Source of the DNA: Bacteroidota bacterium
Lineage (GTDB): Bacteria; Bacteroidota; Bacteroidia; Flavobacteriales; Flavobacteriaceae
Assembly: GCA_027620655.1 (NCBI GenBank)
Contig: JAQCDS010000001.1
Span: 372,001 to 436,000, forward strand
Length of the DNA stretch: 64,000 bases
Direction: 5' to 3'
The notes below the pieces were generated by a model. The model was given only the letters and a program-made list of their open reading frames with translations, was not told where the DNA came from and did not search any database. Of the stretch, positions 32,735-41,281 are shown piece by piece (the stretch's first letter is position 1; each line of letters opens with the position of its first letter). A program made the translations under genes and the position numbers.

Positions 32735-33673
32735 ATGACCATCACTCAGTTGCATTATGTCTTGGCGGTTGCAGAGTATCAAAATTTTACAAAAGCTGCA
32801 GAACATTGTTTTGTTACTCAACCCACACTTAGTATGCAAATTCAAAAGTTGGAAGAAGAATTAAACGTTCAAATTTTTAATCGTAACAAAAAACCTATTG
32901 AGTTGACACAAGTCGGTCAAAAAATTGTCAATCAAGCGAAAAATATTGTTGCAGAAGCCGATCGTATTAATGACATAGTAGATCAAGATAAGGGCTTTAT
33001 TGGTGGAGAATTCAAACTAGGGATTATCCCCACGGTAATGCCAACACTTCTGCCGATGTTTCTTAAAAACTTTATCAACAGATACCCAAAAATTAAACTC
33101 AAAATTGAGGAACTCAACACAGAAGAATTAATTCAACGTATCCACGACGGTCATCTAGATGCGGCCATTGCCGCTACCCCACTCAAAATAGAATCCATAA
33201 AAGAACGTGTATTGTATTATGAGCCTTTTGTGGGGTATATTCCATCCAACCATCGGTTGGCACATAAAAAAACCATTGAACCCGAAGATTTAGATGTTAA
33301 TGATATGTTGCTCTTAGAGGATGGACATTGTTTTAGAGATGGTGTTCTAAATTTATGTAAAACACTAAAAAAACCTGAGGATAAAGCCGTTCAATTAGAA
33401 AGTGGAAGTATCGAAATGTTGGTCAAACTTGCCAATGAAGGGATGGGAATGACACTACTTCCCTTTCTAAATACCATTGATTTAAGTGATAAAGAACAAC
33501 GAAATTTACGTCATTTTAAAGAGCCTTCTCCGGCACGTGAAGTGAGTTTAATTTACAATCGCAACGAATTGAAAATTCAAATTATTGATGCGCTACACAA
33601 AACTATTTCTGGAATTATTCGAGGGGCTATTGCCTTTCAAAACGTGGAAATCATTAGCCCTGTGGCGAAATAA
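32735..33673 (+). CDS. oxyR: OxyR-type peroxide-sensing LysR regulator
   Basis: LysR-family activator of the hydrogen peroxide response, 312 aa. The winged helix-turn-helix is at the N-terminus (FTKAAEHCFVTQPTLSMQIQKL); the effector domain contains LLEDGHCFRDGVLNLC, in which C199 and C208 fall on the same numbers and spacing as the redox disulfide pair of E. coli OxyR. T and H residues of the peroxide pocket region (GHC) are kept. It stands alone between a terminator and a convergent small gene; sodC and bcp elsewhere in the window are plausible but unproven targets. Confidence 0.93.
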   Translation: MTITQLHYVLAVAEYQNFTKAAEHCFVTQPTLSMQIQKLEEELNVQIFNRNKKPIELTQVGQKIVNQAKNIVAEADRINDIVDQDKGFIGGEFKLGIIPTVMPTLLPMFLKNFINRYPKIKLKIEELNTEELIQRIHDGHLDAAIAATPLKIESIKERVLYYEPFVGYIPSNHRLAHKKTIEPEDLDVNDMLLLEDGHCFRDGVLNLCKTLKKPEDKAVQLESGSIEMLVKLANEGMGMTLLPFLNTIDLSDKEQRNLRHFKEPSPAREVSLIYNRNELKIQIIDALHKTISGIIRGAIAFQNVEIISPVAK

Positions 33674-33675
33674 AA

Positions 33676-33870
33676 TTACACCAAATAGACCGAACAGCGT
33701 CTCAAATCAGGGTTAATTTTGATTAAAGATTCAATAAATACTTTTAATTCTTCAATTTCATAAGGTAATAAGCGTTCCATCGCTTTTTTTACTTCAGTAC
33801 AAAATAGGTTGGTGTCAAAACTAACTTTTTTAAGTATCATTTTGGTATACTTAAACATTGCTCTTGCCAT
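33676..33870 (-). CDS. Small conserved Bacteroidota protein, function unknown
   Basis: A 64-aa protein, MARAMFKYTKMILKKVSFD and then LFCTEVKKAMERLLPYEIEELKVFIESLI, of a pattern I recognise as widespread in flavobacteria (a helical N-terminus KTxLKKVSFDxxLF and a LLPxEIxEL core). No signal or membrane segment. It converges on oxyR with 2 bases between the stops. No function known to me. Confidence 0.72.
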   Translation of the reverse strand: MARAMFKYTKMILKKVSFDTNLFCTEVKKAMERLLPYEIEELKVFIESLIKINPDLRRCSVYLV

Positions 33871-33974
33871 TTGTTTTTGATTTAGAAATTAAAAGTAGTT
33901 TTGAAATATAGGCAGTTTGTTTTAAGGTTTTTATAAAATTAGAAAAAAAATAAAGCCGCCAAAAAATTTAACAT

Positions 33975-34481
33975 TTAGGACTTAAGTTTTACACTCCAAA
34001 GAAAATTAAATTTAGAAACTACATCACCAGAGGCGTCACGCCCCTCTGCAGTTAGCGTTATCGTCTGTCCAATTCCAGTTTCAATAGCTTTTTGCAATAC
34101 GATATCAATTTCTTGTCCTTGAGTACACGAGAAAATAATTTGCCCCTTAGCTTTCTTTGTAAATTGAGCTTCATTTTTTATGACAAGCATAGACATATTT
34201 CTATTTAATTGCTTGATTTTCATTATGATAAGTGCGCCTGTGGAGAGCTCGGCTGCCATCCCTTGAACGGCCCAAAACATGGACTTAAATGGGTTTTTAT
34301 TAATCCATTTGTGCCGAACATGGACTCGACAACACTCTGCATCAATATGTTTTACTCTTACCCCACACAAATAAGCTGAAGGTAGATTATATATTAGAAA
34401 AAAATTGAATTTACTTGGTGTCAAAATTGCTAAAACTAGTGTTACACTGCTAATATAGGCATTATTAATGATGTATTTCAT
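33975..34481 (-). CDS. DUF4442 hotdog-fold protein
   Basis: A 168-aa protein of the DUF4442 family, related to PaaI-type hotdog thioesterases. The central helix region AVQGMAAELSTGALIIM and the strand MLVIKNEAQFTKKAKGQIIFSC are diagnostic; a hydrophobic N-terminus (SSVTLVLAILTPSKFNFFLI) may associate with membrane or form the first hotdog helix. It probably hydrolyses an acyl-CoA, but the catalytic Asp/Glu is not evident, so activity is uncertain. Confidence 0.8.
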   Translation of the reverse strand: MKYIINNAYISSVTLVLAILTPSKFNFFLIYNLPSAYLCGVRVKHIDAECCRVHVRHKWINKNPFKSMFWAVQGMAAELSTGALIIMKIKQLNRNMSMLVIKNEAQFTKKAKGQIIFSCTQGQEIDIVLQKAIETGIGQTITLTAEGRDASGDVVSKFNFLWSVKLKS

Positions 34482-34506
34482 GTGTTAAATAAATGTTAAA
34501 ATATAA

Positions 34507-34525
34507 TACTATGTAATGCATAATA
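34507..34525. promoter_or_regulatory. Imperfect palindrome, likely PadR operator
   Basis: TACTATG-TAATG-CATAATA: arms match 6 of 7 positions around a 5-base centre, 39 bases before the PadR ATG. Position and symmetry suit autoregulation by the PadR protein. Confidence 0.45.
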
Positions 34526-34564
34526 CCTTTTAATGTATTGATTTGTAAAAATTTTGAATAAAAC

Positions 34565-34903
34565 ATGAAGTTAGAAAATACCAAAGCGCAAATGCGAAAA
34601 GGGGTTTTGGAATTCTGTATTCTTTCCGTTTTAGAACCCAAAGACGCCTATGTTGCAGAAATTTTAGAAACGCTAAAAGATGCTAAACTGCTGGTAGTAG
34701 AAGGTACAATTTACCCGCTACTGACACGTTTAAAAAACTCTGGCCTTTTGGAATACCGTTGGGAAGAATCGCCCACAGGGCCTCCACGCAAATATTATGG
34801 ATTAACTGAATCTGGAAAACTATTTTTAAAAGAATTAAACACAACATGGAACGCATTACAAACTGCAGTTTCTGTTGTGACCCAAAATCAAACTAAAAAA
34901 TGA
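34565..34903 (+). CDS. PadR-family transcriptional regulator
   Basis: Winged-helix repressor of 112 aa. MRKGVLEFCILSVLEPKDAYVAEILETL contains the recognition helices; VVEGTIYPLLTRLKNSGLLEYRWEESPTGPPRKYYGLTESG is the highly conserved PadR core with the wing. The short C-terminus gives the PadR-s2 form. It overlaps the PspC gene by ATGA; a palindrome lies upstream. Such pairs often respond to envelope stress or antimicrobials, which is inference here. Confidence 0.92.
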   Translation: MKLENTKAQMRKGVLEFCILSVLEPKDAYVAEILETLKDAKLLVVEGTIYPLLTRLKNSGLLEYRWEESPTGPPRKYYGLTESGKLFLKELNTTWNALQTAVSVVTQNQTKK

Positions 34904-36480
34904 AAAAAACAATAAGTATAAATTTAGCAGGGCTCTTTTTTCATATCGATGAAGATGCATATAATCAACTCCAAAACTATTTGGCTACTGTAAAACGCTC
35001 CATGCAAAACGAACAAGGTACATCAGAAATTATTGCTGATATTGAAGCACGAATTGCAGAATTATTTTCGGAACGCATCAGTTCTAGCCAACAAGTCATC
35101 ACTTCAAAAATTGTTGAAGATATTATTAATATCATGGGACAACCTGAAGACTATAACATTGATGATGAAAACCATAACACCACTAATAGTGAACATACTA
35201 ATAACAACACCAAGCGATTATTCCGTGATAAAGAAAATGCCTTTGTAGGCGGTGTTTCTGCGGGACTAGGACACTATTTTGGTGTTGACGCGCTGTGGGT
35301 ACGATTAATTTGGATATTGCTTGTTTTTGGTTTGGGTACAGGCGTGTTACTCTATGTAATTTTGTGGTGTTTGATTCCAGCCGCAAATACAACAGCCGAA
35401 AAACTGTCAATGATGGGAAAGCCCATTAACATTACCAATATAGAAGAACAAGTTAAAGAAGGGTTTGGTAATGTAAAAGAACACTTAGATAAAGTGACTG
35501 AAAAAGTAAAACAACAAGATTTTAATGCATTACAAAATAAATCTCGTTCCTTTTTTGAAGCCCTTAGCTCATTTTTATCTATCCTTTTTAAGTTATTTAT
35601 AAAAGTACTTGGAATTTTATTAATTATTTCTGGAGTTTTTGCAATTATTACAACAACGATTAGCTTTTTTACATTAGGAATTTTTGGAGTAACAATTCCA
35701 GGAATTGAATTTGAAAGTCTATTGAACACAACAAGTATACCGCTTTGGTGGATGACAATTGTTTTGCTAATTTCAGTTATTATCCCTCCATTATTTGTTG
35801 TTTTTCTTGGACTGCGATTGTTAAAAACAGGAAGTACATTCCTCAACAAAAAAGCTCGTATTTCGTTGTTTGTTATATGGATTATTGCAATTTTACATCT
35901 CGTTGTGTTTAGTGTGCTACAACTCGTTGATTTTAAAGAAAAAGCGTATGTTACAAAAATAAATGAACTTCCAGTGACTCAAAATGACACCTTATTTTTG
36001 GAAATGTCTAAAAATGCTAATTACACAAAATTAACATATAGAGATATTTTTAAAAGTGATGAGTTTAAAGTGTATAGAGACGATGATCAAAACCAGTTAA
36101 TTTATGGCTCTAACATTCGACTGATTGTACGTTCCACAAATGATTCACTGGGTTCTATTTCTGTTGAAAAATCTTCTCGTGGAAAAACCTATGAACTCGC
36201 AAAAGAACGCGCCGAAAACGTACAATATGGATATACTTTTGATGAAAATACACTAATACTGAACTCCTATTTTACAACTGCTATTAGTCATAAATTTAGA
36301 GATCAAGGGGTTGAAGTTATTGTAACGCTTCCAAAAGATGCGGTGCTCTATGCCAACAAAAACACCTATTCATTCCATCGAAATTACGACAAACACCAAG
36401 ACCTTTTAAAAAATGGAGAAGAAGAACATTTTTTAAAAGTAAAATCTAACACCTTAGAATGCTTAGATTGTAAAAACTAA
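34900..36480 (+). CDS. PspC-domain membrane protein
   Basis: A 526-aa membrane protein. Residues 1-95 form a soluble domain (LAGLFFHIDEDAYNQLQNYLATVKRSM) that flavobacterial PspC proteins share; the PspC domain is at about 105-165 (RDKENAFVGGVSAGLGHYF, then a transmembrane segment LIWILLVFGLGTGVLLYVI). Three or four more membrane segments lie between 225 and 355, and the last 170 residues form a periplasmic beta-rich domain with a CLDC pair at the end. Coupled to PadR. Likely an envelope-stress component. Confidence 0.87.
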   Translation: MKKTISINLAGLFFHIDEDAYNQLQNYLATVKRSMQNEQGTSEIIADIEARIAELFSERISSSQQVITSKIVEDIINIMGQPEDYNIDDENHNTTNSEHTNNNTKRLFRDKENAFVGGVSAGLGHYFGVDALWVRLIWILLVFGLGTGVLLYVILWCLIPAANTTAEKLSMMGKPINITNIEEQVKEGFGNVKEHLDKVTEKVKQQDFNALQNKSRSFFEALSSFLSILFKLFIKVLGILLIISGVFAIITTTISFFTLGIFGVTIPGIEFESLLNTTSIPLWWMTIVLLISVIIPPLFVVFLGLRLLKTGSTFLNKKARISLFVIWIIAILHLVVFSVLQLVDFKEKAYVTKINELPVTQNDTLFLEMSKNANYTKLTYRDIFKSDEFKVYRDDDQNQLIYGSNIRLIVRSTNDSLGSISVEKSSRGKTYELAKERAENVQYGYTFDENTLILNSYFTTAISHKFRDQGVEVIVTLPKDAVLYANKNTYSFHRNYDKHQDLLKNGEEEHFLKVKSNTLECLDCKN

Positions 36481-36483
36481 ATT

Positions 36484-36546
36484 ATGTTTCAATTATTTAA
36501 ATATATTTTAGAAATCCTCATAGGTTTGGTATTAATTTTGTTGTAA
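36484..36546 (+). CDS. Possible 20-aa membrane peptide after pspC
   Basis: ATG at 36484 three bases after the PspC stop opens a 20-codon frame for a hydrophobic peptide (MFQLFKYILEILIGLVLILL), ended by TAA. One predicted membrane helix. Its close position is suggestive, but chance is possible at this base composition, and nothing else supports it. Confidence 0.25.
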   Translation: MFQLFKYILEILIGLVLILL

Positions 36547-36567
36547 TAAATAAATTAATAATTGGAA

Positions 36568-36795
36568 ATGGCATACCACAAAATCTATGGCGGAAGTTTT
36601 ATTATTGTAGAATTGATTCGTAAAAACCTTGACGATCAAGGTATTACAGCAATCATAAAAGATGAAACAGAATCTGGCCGTTTGGCTGGATTTGGGCCAA
36701 CAACTTATGGTCATCAAGATGTTTTTATTCATGAAAGTGAAAAAGAAAAAGCACAACAAATTGTAGCAACAACATTAGCAAACTTGGAACTTTAG
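36568..36795 (+). CDS. DUF2007 family protein
   Basis: A 75-aa alpha/beta protein of the DUF2007 (putative signal-transducing) family: YGGSFIIVELIRKNLDDQGITAIIKDE, a Gly-rich loop LAGFGPTTYGHQDVFIHESE, and a terminal helix EKAQQIVATTL. I use ATG 36568; a TTG two codons upstream is possible. It lies in the PadR-PspC neighbourhood. Function unknown. Confidence 0.83.
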   Translation: MAYHKIYGGSFIIVELIRKNLDDQGITAIIKDETESGRLAGFGPTTYGHQDVFIHESEKEKAQQIVATTLANLEL

Positions 36796-36867
36796 TCTTA
36801 GCTATCAATTAGCAGATTGTATTTCAAATCATTTGTTGTATTTTAGAGGTTCAAAATTCAATCTATC

Positions 36868-38355
36868 ATGCGCAATAGTATTATCATTTTATTAAGTCTT
36901 TGTTTAAATTTTGGTGTTTCTCAAAACTTGGAAGTTCCTGTAGACACATCTGTCATTACACAACATAAAACAACCATCAAAGGAATCCCCATCAACTACA
37001 CTGCCGAAACGGGTATGCAACCCGTATGGGACAAAAAAGGCACCGTTATTGCCAGTCTTTTTTACACCTATTACACTCGAAATAACGTTAAAAGTCGTGC
37101 AGAGCGTCCATTAATTATTTCATTCAATGGTGGACCTGGTTCAGCATCAGTTTGGATGCATATGGCCTATACTGGACCTCGAATTTTAAAGGTTGATGAA
37201 GAAGGCTACCCTGTTCAACCTTATGGATTTAAAAGTAATCCAAATTCTATTTTGGATGTTGCTGATATTGTATTTGTAAATCCTGTAAATACCGCTTATT
37301 CACGAATGATACCTAACAAAGAGGGCGAAATGCCAGATCGTGGTCAGTTTTTTGGAATCAATGAGGATATTGAATATTTATCTGGTTGGATCAATACTTT
37401 TGTTACACGAAAAAATCGATGGGAATCTCCAAAGTATATTATAGGGGAAAGTTATGGTGGAACTCGTGTGATGGGACTTTCTTTGGCTTTACAACAAAAT
37501 CAATGGATGTATCTCAATGGTGTGATTTTAGTTTCTCCAGCAGATTATAAAACCTTACGTGTTGGCGGCCCTGTTTCTTCGGCGCTCAATCTCCCCTACT
37601 ATGCCGCAACAGCTTGGCATCACAAAATGCTTCCAGAAAAACTTCAGTCCAAAGACCTATTAGATGTTTTACCTGAAGTTGAAAACTTTACGATAAATAC
37701 TCTAATCCCTGCATTGGCTAAAGGTGGATTTATTTCGGAAGAAGAAAAAATGAGCGTCAGCGAAAAAATGGCCTATTACTCCGGGATAAGTCAAAAAGCA
37801 GTTCTTCAACACAATCTGGATGTCCCAAATAACTTTTTTTGGAAAGAATTATTGAGAGATAAAACAGGTCAAACCATTGGACGACTTGACTCAAGATATT
37901 TGGGTATTGATAAAAAAGAATCAGGCTCAAGCCCAGACTATAATGCTGAACTTACCTCTTGGTTACATTCCTTTACGCCAGCAATAAATCATTATATAAA
38001 AAATGAATTGAAATTTGAAACCGACCTCAAATACAACATGTTTGGCCCTGTTCGACCATGGAACAATGATAATGACAATACAAGAGATAATTTGCGTTTG
38101 GCTATGGCTCAAAACCCTTATTTGAAAGTACTAAATCAATCTGGATATTATGATGGCGCAACCACCTATTTTAGTGCAAAATATACACTTTCGCAAATCG
38201 ATCCAAGTGGAAAAATGAAAGATCGCTTTACATTTAAAGGCTATAGAAGTGGGCATATGATGTATTTGCGTAATGAGGATTTAATTCAATCTAATGAAGA
38301 TTTAAGAGAATTCATCAAAGCATCATCTGCAGATGGAAAAGCAGCAAAATATTAA
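36868..38355 (+). CDS. S10-family serine carboxypeptidase, exported
   Basis: Exported serine carboxypeptidase of 495 aa, signal MRNSIIILLSLCLNFGVSQ. Oxyanion-hole region SFNGGPGSASVWMHM; nucleophile S195 in GESYGG; catalytic D429 in GYYDGATTY and H463 in RSGHMMYL complete the alpha/beta-hydrolase triad. Family S10 enzymes work at acidic pH on C-terminal residues. No type IX sorting domain. Overlaps the following glycosyltransferase by one base (TAATG). Confidence 0.92.
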   Translation: MRNSIIILLSLCLNFGVSQNLEVPVDTSVITQHKTTIKGIPINYTAETGMQPVWDKKGTVIASLFYTYYTRNNVKSRAERPLIISFNGGPGSASVWMHMAYTGPRILKVDEEGYPVQPYGFKSNPNSILDVADIVFVNPVNTAYSRMIPNKEGEMPDRGQFFGINEDIEYLSGWINTFVTRKNRWESPKYIIGESYGGTRVMGLSLALQQNQWMYLNGVILVSPADYKTLRVGGPVSSALNLPYYAATAWHHKMLPEKLQSKDLLDVLPEVENFTINTLIPALAKGGFISEEEKMSVSEKMAYYSGISQKAVLQHNLDVPNNFFWKELLRDKTGQTIGRLDSRYLGIDKKESGSSPDYNAELTSWLHSFTPAINHYIKNELKFETDLKYNMFGPVRPWNNDNDNTRDNLRLAMAQNPYLKVLNQSGYYDGATTYFSAKYTLSQIDPSGKMKDRFTFKGYRSGHMMYLRNEDLIQSNEDLREFIKASSADGKAAKY

Positions 38356-39149
38356 TGTCTGAATTAAAAGTCAGCATTGTTATTCCTGCAAAAAATACAG
38401 CAGAATTTCTCCCAGAATGTTTGGAATCTATTCTTTCACAAAGCTATTCGAATTGGGAAGCACTTGTAGTTGATGATGACTCAACGGATAATAGTGTACA
38501 AATCATTTCAGATTTTGCTAAAAAAGACCATCGGATACGCTTACTCACAAACTCAGGAACAGGCATAATTGATGCGCTTAAAACTGCTTATGCCGTTGCC
38601 AATGGAAAATTGATTACACGAATGGATAGTGATGATATCATGACGAGTGATAAATTACTTAAAATGAGTACAATGCTCAAAAAATATGGGCCTGGACATG
38701 TCGCATTAGGTCTTGTCAAATATTTCTCAAAAGGGGGTATAAAAGACGGATACAAATGCTACGAAAAATGGCTCAACAGTTTGACCAAAAAAGGATTAAA
38801 TTTCACTGAAATTTATAAAGAATGTGTAATTCCATCGCCCTGTTGGATGGTTTTTACCTCTGATTTTGAGCGCTGCAAAGGGTTTATACCAAATACCTAT
38901 CCCGAAGATTATGACCTTGCATTCCGCTTTTTTAAATATGGTTTAAAATGTATTCCTTGCAATGAAGTATTTCACTATTGGAGAGATTATGCCATTAGAA
39001 CTTCAAGAACGAGTGAACATTATGCTGAAAACTCTTTTTTGGAATTGAAACTCAATTATTTCCTGGAACAAAAGGCAAAAAAATGGCTAAACTCCTTTCA
39101 AAAGCAACTATTCCTTTCGAATGGATTTGTGATAATCAAAAAAAAATAG
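38355..39149 (+). CDS. GT2 glycosyltransferase, frame ends early after an A7 tract
   Basis: GT-A enzyme: KVSIVIPAKNTAEFLPECL, the contact motif LVVDDDSTDNS, metal site RMDSDD (near residue 95), and ECVIPSPCWMVF with PEDYDLAFRFF as acceptor part. The GT domain seems complete to about residue 235. After LNYFLEQKAKK the frame runs through AAAAAAA (39077-39083) into about 22 residues without resemblance to the family and stops at 39149. The next frame encodes a domain normally fused to such GT2 proteins, so the gene is probably frameshifted or read by slippage. Confidence 0.8.
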   Translation: MSELKVSIVIPAKNTAEFLPECLESILSQSYSNWEALVVDDDSTDNSVQIISDFAKKDHRIRLLTNSGTGIIDALKTAYAVANGKLITRMDSDDIMTSDKLLKMSTMLKKYGPGHVALGLVKYFSKGGIKDGYKCYEKWLNSLTKKGLNFTEIYKECVIPSPCWMVFTSDFERCKGFIPNTYPEDYDLAFRFFKYGLKCIPCNEVFHYWRDYAIRTSRTSEHYAENSFLELKLNYFLEQKAKKWLNSFQKQLFLSNGFVIIKKK

Positions 39150-39316
39150 GCAAAACTATTTATGGAAAAATACTACTCCCTTTTGAATCTCTTTCGGAAA
39201 TGGAAAATTATCAAAGCATAATTACTGTTGCAAATCATGAAGCTCAAGAGGTGATTAAAACTTATTTTGAAACCCATCAAAAAAAGGCCATGAAAGATTA
39301 CTTTTTCTTTTGCTAA
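39083..39316 (+). CDS. C-terminal domain of the split GT2 protein, in the -1 frame
   Basis: A 77-residue frame beginning MAKLLSKATIPFEWICDNQKK and ending AMKDYFFFC. In related flavobacterial GT2 proteins I recall a Rossmann-like C-terminal domain with a Gly-rich start, an ICDN-type strand end and a DYFFFC end; this frame fits that and remains open upstream to 39029, where it reads PGTKGKK just before the ATG. A single added A in the A7 tract, or a -1 slip on A AAA AAA, joins it to the upstream gene. Independent translation from the ATG at 39083 is possible but unlikely. Confidence 0.6.
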   Translation: MAKLLSKATIPFEWICDNQKKIGKTIYGKILLPFESLSEMENYQSIITVANHEAQEVIKTYFETHQKKAMKDYFFFC

Positions 39317-39358
39317 GTGTTCATTTTAATAAATTATATTTGAGCTATGTTTTTTAGA

Positions 39359-41281
39359 ATGCAGTTTGTATATCCAGAAGTTTTATATGCACTTTTTGCA
39401 CTGATTATTCCAATTGTGGTGCACTTGTTTCATCTTCGAAAATTCAAGAGGCAAGAATTTACAAATATTACATTTTTAAAAAATATTGAACTCCAAACAC
39501 GTCAAAGTGCAATCCTAAAAAAATGGTTAATCCTACTACTGAGATTATTGGTACTTGGTTGTTTAATTTTAGCATTTGCTCAACCGTATTTTTCCAATCA
39601 AAAAATAAAAAACACCACTCCTGAAGTGGTGATTTATATCGATAATTCATTCAGTATGCAAGCGCTTGGGCCTCATGGTGCACTTCTAGAACGATCCATA
39701 CAAGAAGTGCTAAATCATCTGGATGAAAAACTGAGTGTAACCATTCTTACAAATACAAAAACATATCGAAATAGAACGCTTAAAACCCTTCGAAATGAAC
39801 TTCTTGATATAGAATATGTAGCACATCAATTGGACATAAAAACTGTTATTTCTAAAGGAAAAATGTTGTTTTCAGAAAACATATCAAATCCTAAATATTT
39901 TATCATAATTTCTGATTTTCAACAAACAAATAACGCCTTTGAAAATATTAAAAAAGATAACGATTTCCGTCTGTTTTTAATCCATAAAAGACCCATTAAT
40001 ACAGAGAATAATTATATTGAAACTGTTGAAATTTCATCACATACAAATGGATATGATATTGAAATTCAAGCAAATAGCAACTCTAATGTTCAAGACAGTC
40101 TGACCCTAAGTTTATACAATAATCAAACCCTTTTGGGAAAATCTATTGTATTAAAAAATCAGAACTTTAAAAATACTTTTTCATTACCAAAAAGTAGTCT
40201 TTTAACCAAAGGGAAACTTGTTTTGGACGATAACAATGGGCTTGTTTTTGATGACACGTATTACTTTAATATTCCAAAGGAAAATAAAATTAAGGTGATG
40301 GTGGTTAGTGACCAAAAAAACACCTATTTATCACGAATATTTACAGATGATGAATTTTTGTTTTCAGAACAAAATATAAATGCAGTAGTGTATAGTGAAC
40401 TTCAAAATCAAGATTTACTTATTTTGGATGCCTTAGACAACATTTCGGTAGCATTTATAACCTCTGTCAAAGACTTTTTGAATAAAGGTGGAAATGTTAT
40501 TATAATTCCAAGTTCGGATGAAAATATTGATAAGTACAACAGCATTCTCAGCCAAAACATTTTACAAAACAAAACAGTCCTATCAGATCAAAAAATTACA
40601 ACAATCCATTTTGATCACCCTATTTACAAAACGGTTTTTGAAACCAGTATTAAAAATTTTCAATTTCCTAAAGTGAAAAAATACATTCCTCTGAAGTCAA
40701 CATCAAATGTACTTTTAAGCCTTCAAAATGAAACTCCTTTTTTGGCACACTATGGCAATGCTTATGTATTCTCATCAAATATAAGTTCAGGAGATTCTAA
40801 TTTTATCCATTCACCCTTGATTGTCCCAACCTTTTATATCATCGCCAAGTCAAGTTATCAATTACCAAAAACACAATATACCATTGGCCTTAAAAATGAA
40901 ATTGAAATAAATTATAATATCAATACAGATGAAGTTTTACAGATGACAAATAGCGAAAAAAGCTACATTCCCCTGCAAAACAAACAGCATTCAAAACTTA
41001 AAATCACAACAGAAGATTTACCTGAAAAAGCAGGACATTACGCGCTTCATTATAAGTCGGATACTATACAATATTTAAGCTATAATTTCAATCGAAATGA
41101 AAGTGTTTTGCGCTACTTAAATCTAGAAGAATTGTTCTCTGATTTTAGAACTGATACCATTGAAAGTAGCTTGAACTTCATAAAAAGTAGTGTAAAAATT
41201 AAGTCCATATGGAAATGGTTTGTTATTTTTGCCCTAGTATTTTTGGCTTTAGAAATGCTCATCTTAAAATTTTTTAAATGA
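39359..41281 (+). CDS. BatA-domain membrane protein with von Willebrand A-like region
   Basis: A 640-aa inner-membrane protein. The N-terminal BatA domain has two helices (YALFALIIPIVVHLFHLRKF and the segment ending ILAFAQPYF) followed by a vWA-like fold starting PEVVIYIDNSFSMQA (metal-site DNSFS). A beta-rich middle and a Rossmann/GATase-like region near 320-420 follow; a last membrane helix (FVIFALVFLALEMLILKFF) ends the protein. I prefer ATG 39359 (MQFVYPEV), typical for the family; ATG 39347 adds four residues. Coupled by ATGA to the dihydroorotase-like gene. Confidence 0.85.
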   Translation: MQFVYPEVLYALFALIIPIVVHLFHLRKFKRQEFTNITFLKNIELQTRQSAILKKWLILLLRLLVLGCLILAFAQPYFSNQKIKNTTPEVVIYIDNSFSMQALGPHGALLERSIQEVLNHLDEKLSVTILTNTKTYRNRTLKTLRNELLDIEYVAHQLDIKTVISKGKMLFSENISNPKYFIIISDFQQTNNAFENIKKDNDFRLFLIHKRPINTENNYIETVEISSHTNGYDIEIQANSNSNVQDSLTLSLYNNQTLLGKSIVLKNQNFKNTFSLPKSSLLTKGKLVLDDNNGLVFDDTYYFNIPKENKIKVMVVSDQKNTYLSRIFTDDEFLFSEQNINAVVYSELQNQDLLILDALDNISVAFITSVKDFLNKGGNVIIIPSSDENIDKYNSILSQNILQNKTVLSDQKITTIHFDHPIYKTVFETSIKNFQFPKVKKYIPLKSTSNVLLSLQNETPFLAHYGNAYVFSSNISSGDSNFIHSPLIVPTFYIIAKSSYQLPKTQYTIGLKNEIEINYNINTDEVLQMTNSEKSYIPLQNKQHSKLKITTEDLPEKAGHYALHYKSDTIQYLSYNFNRNESVLRYLNLEELFSDFRTDTIESSLNFIKSSVKIKSIWKWFVIFALVFLALEMLILKFFK

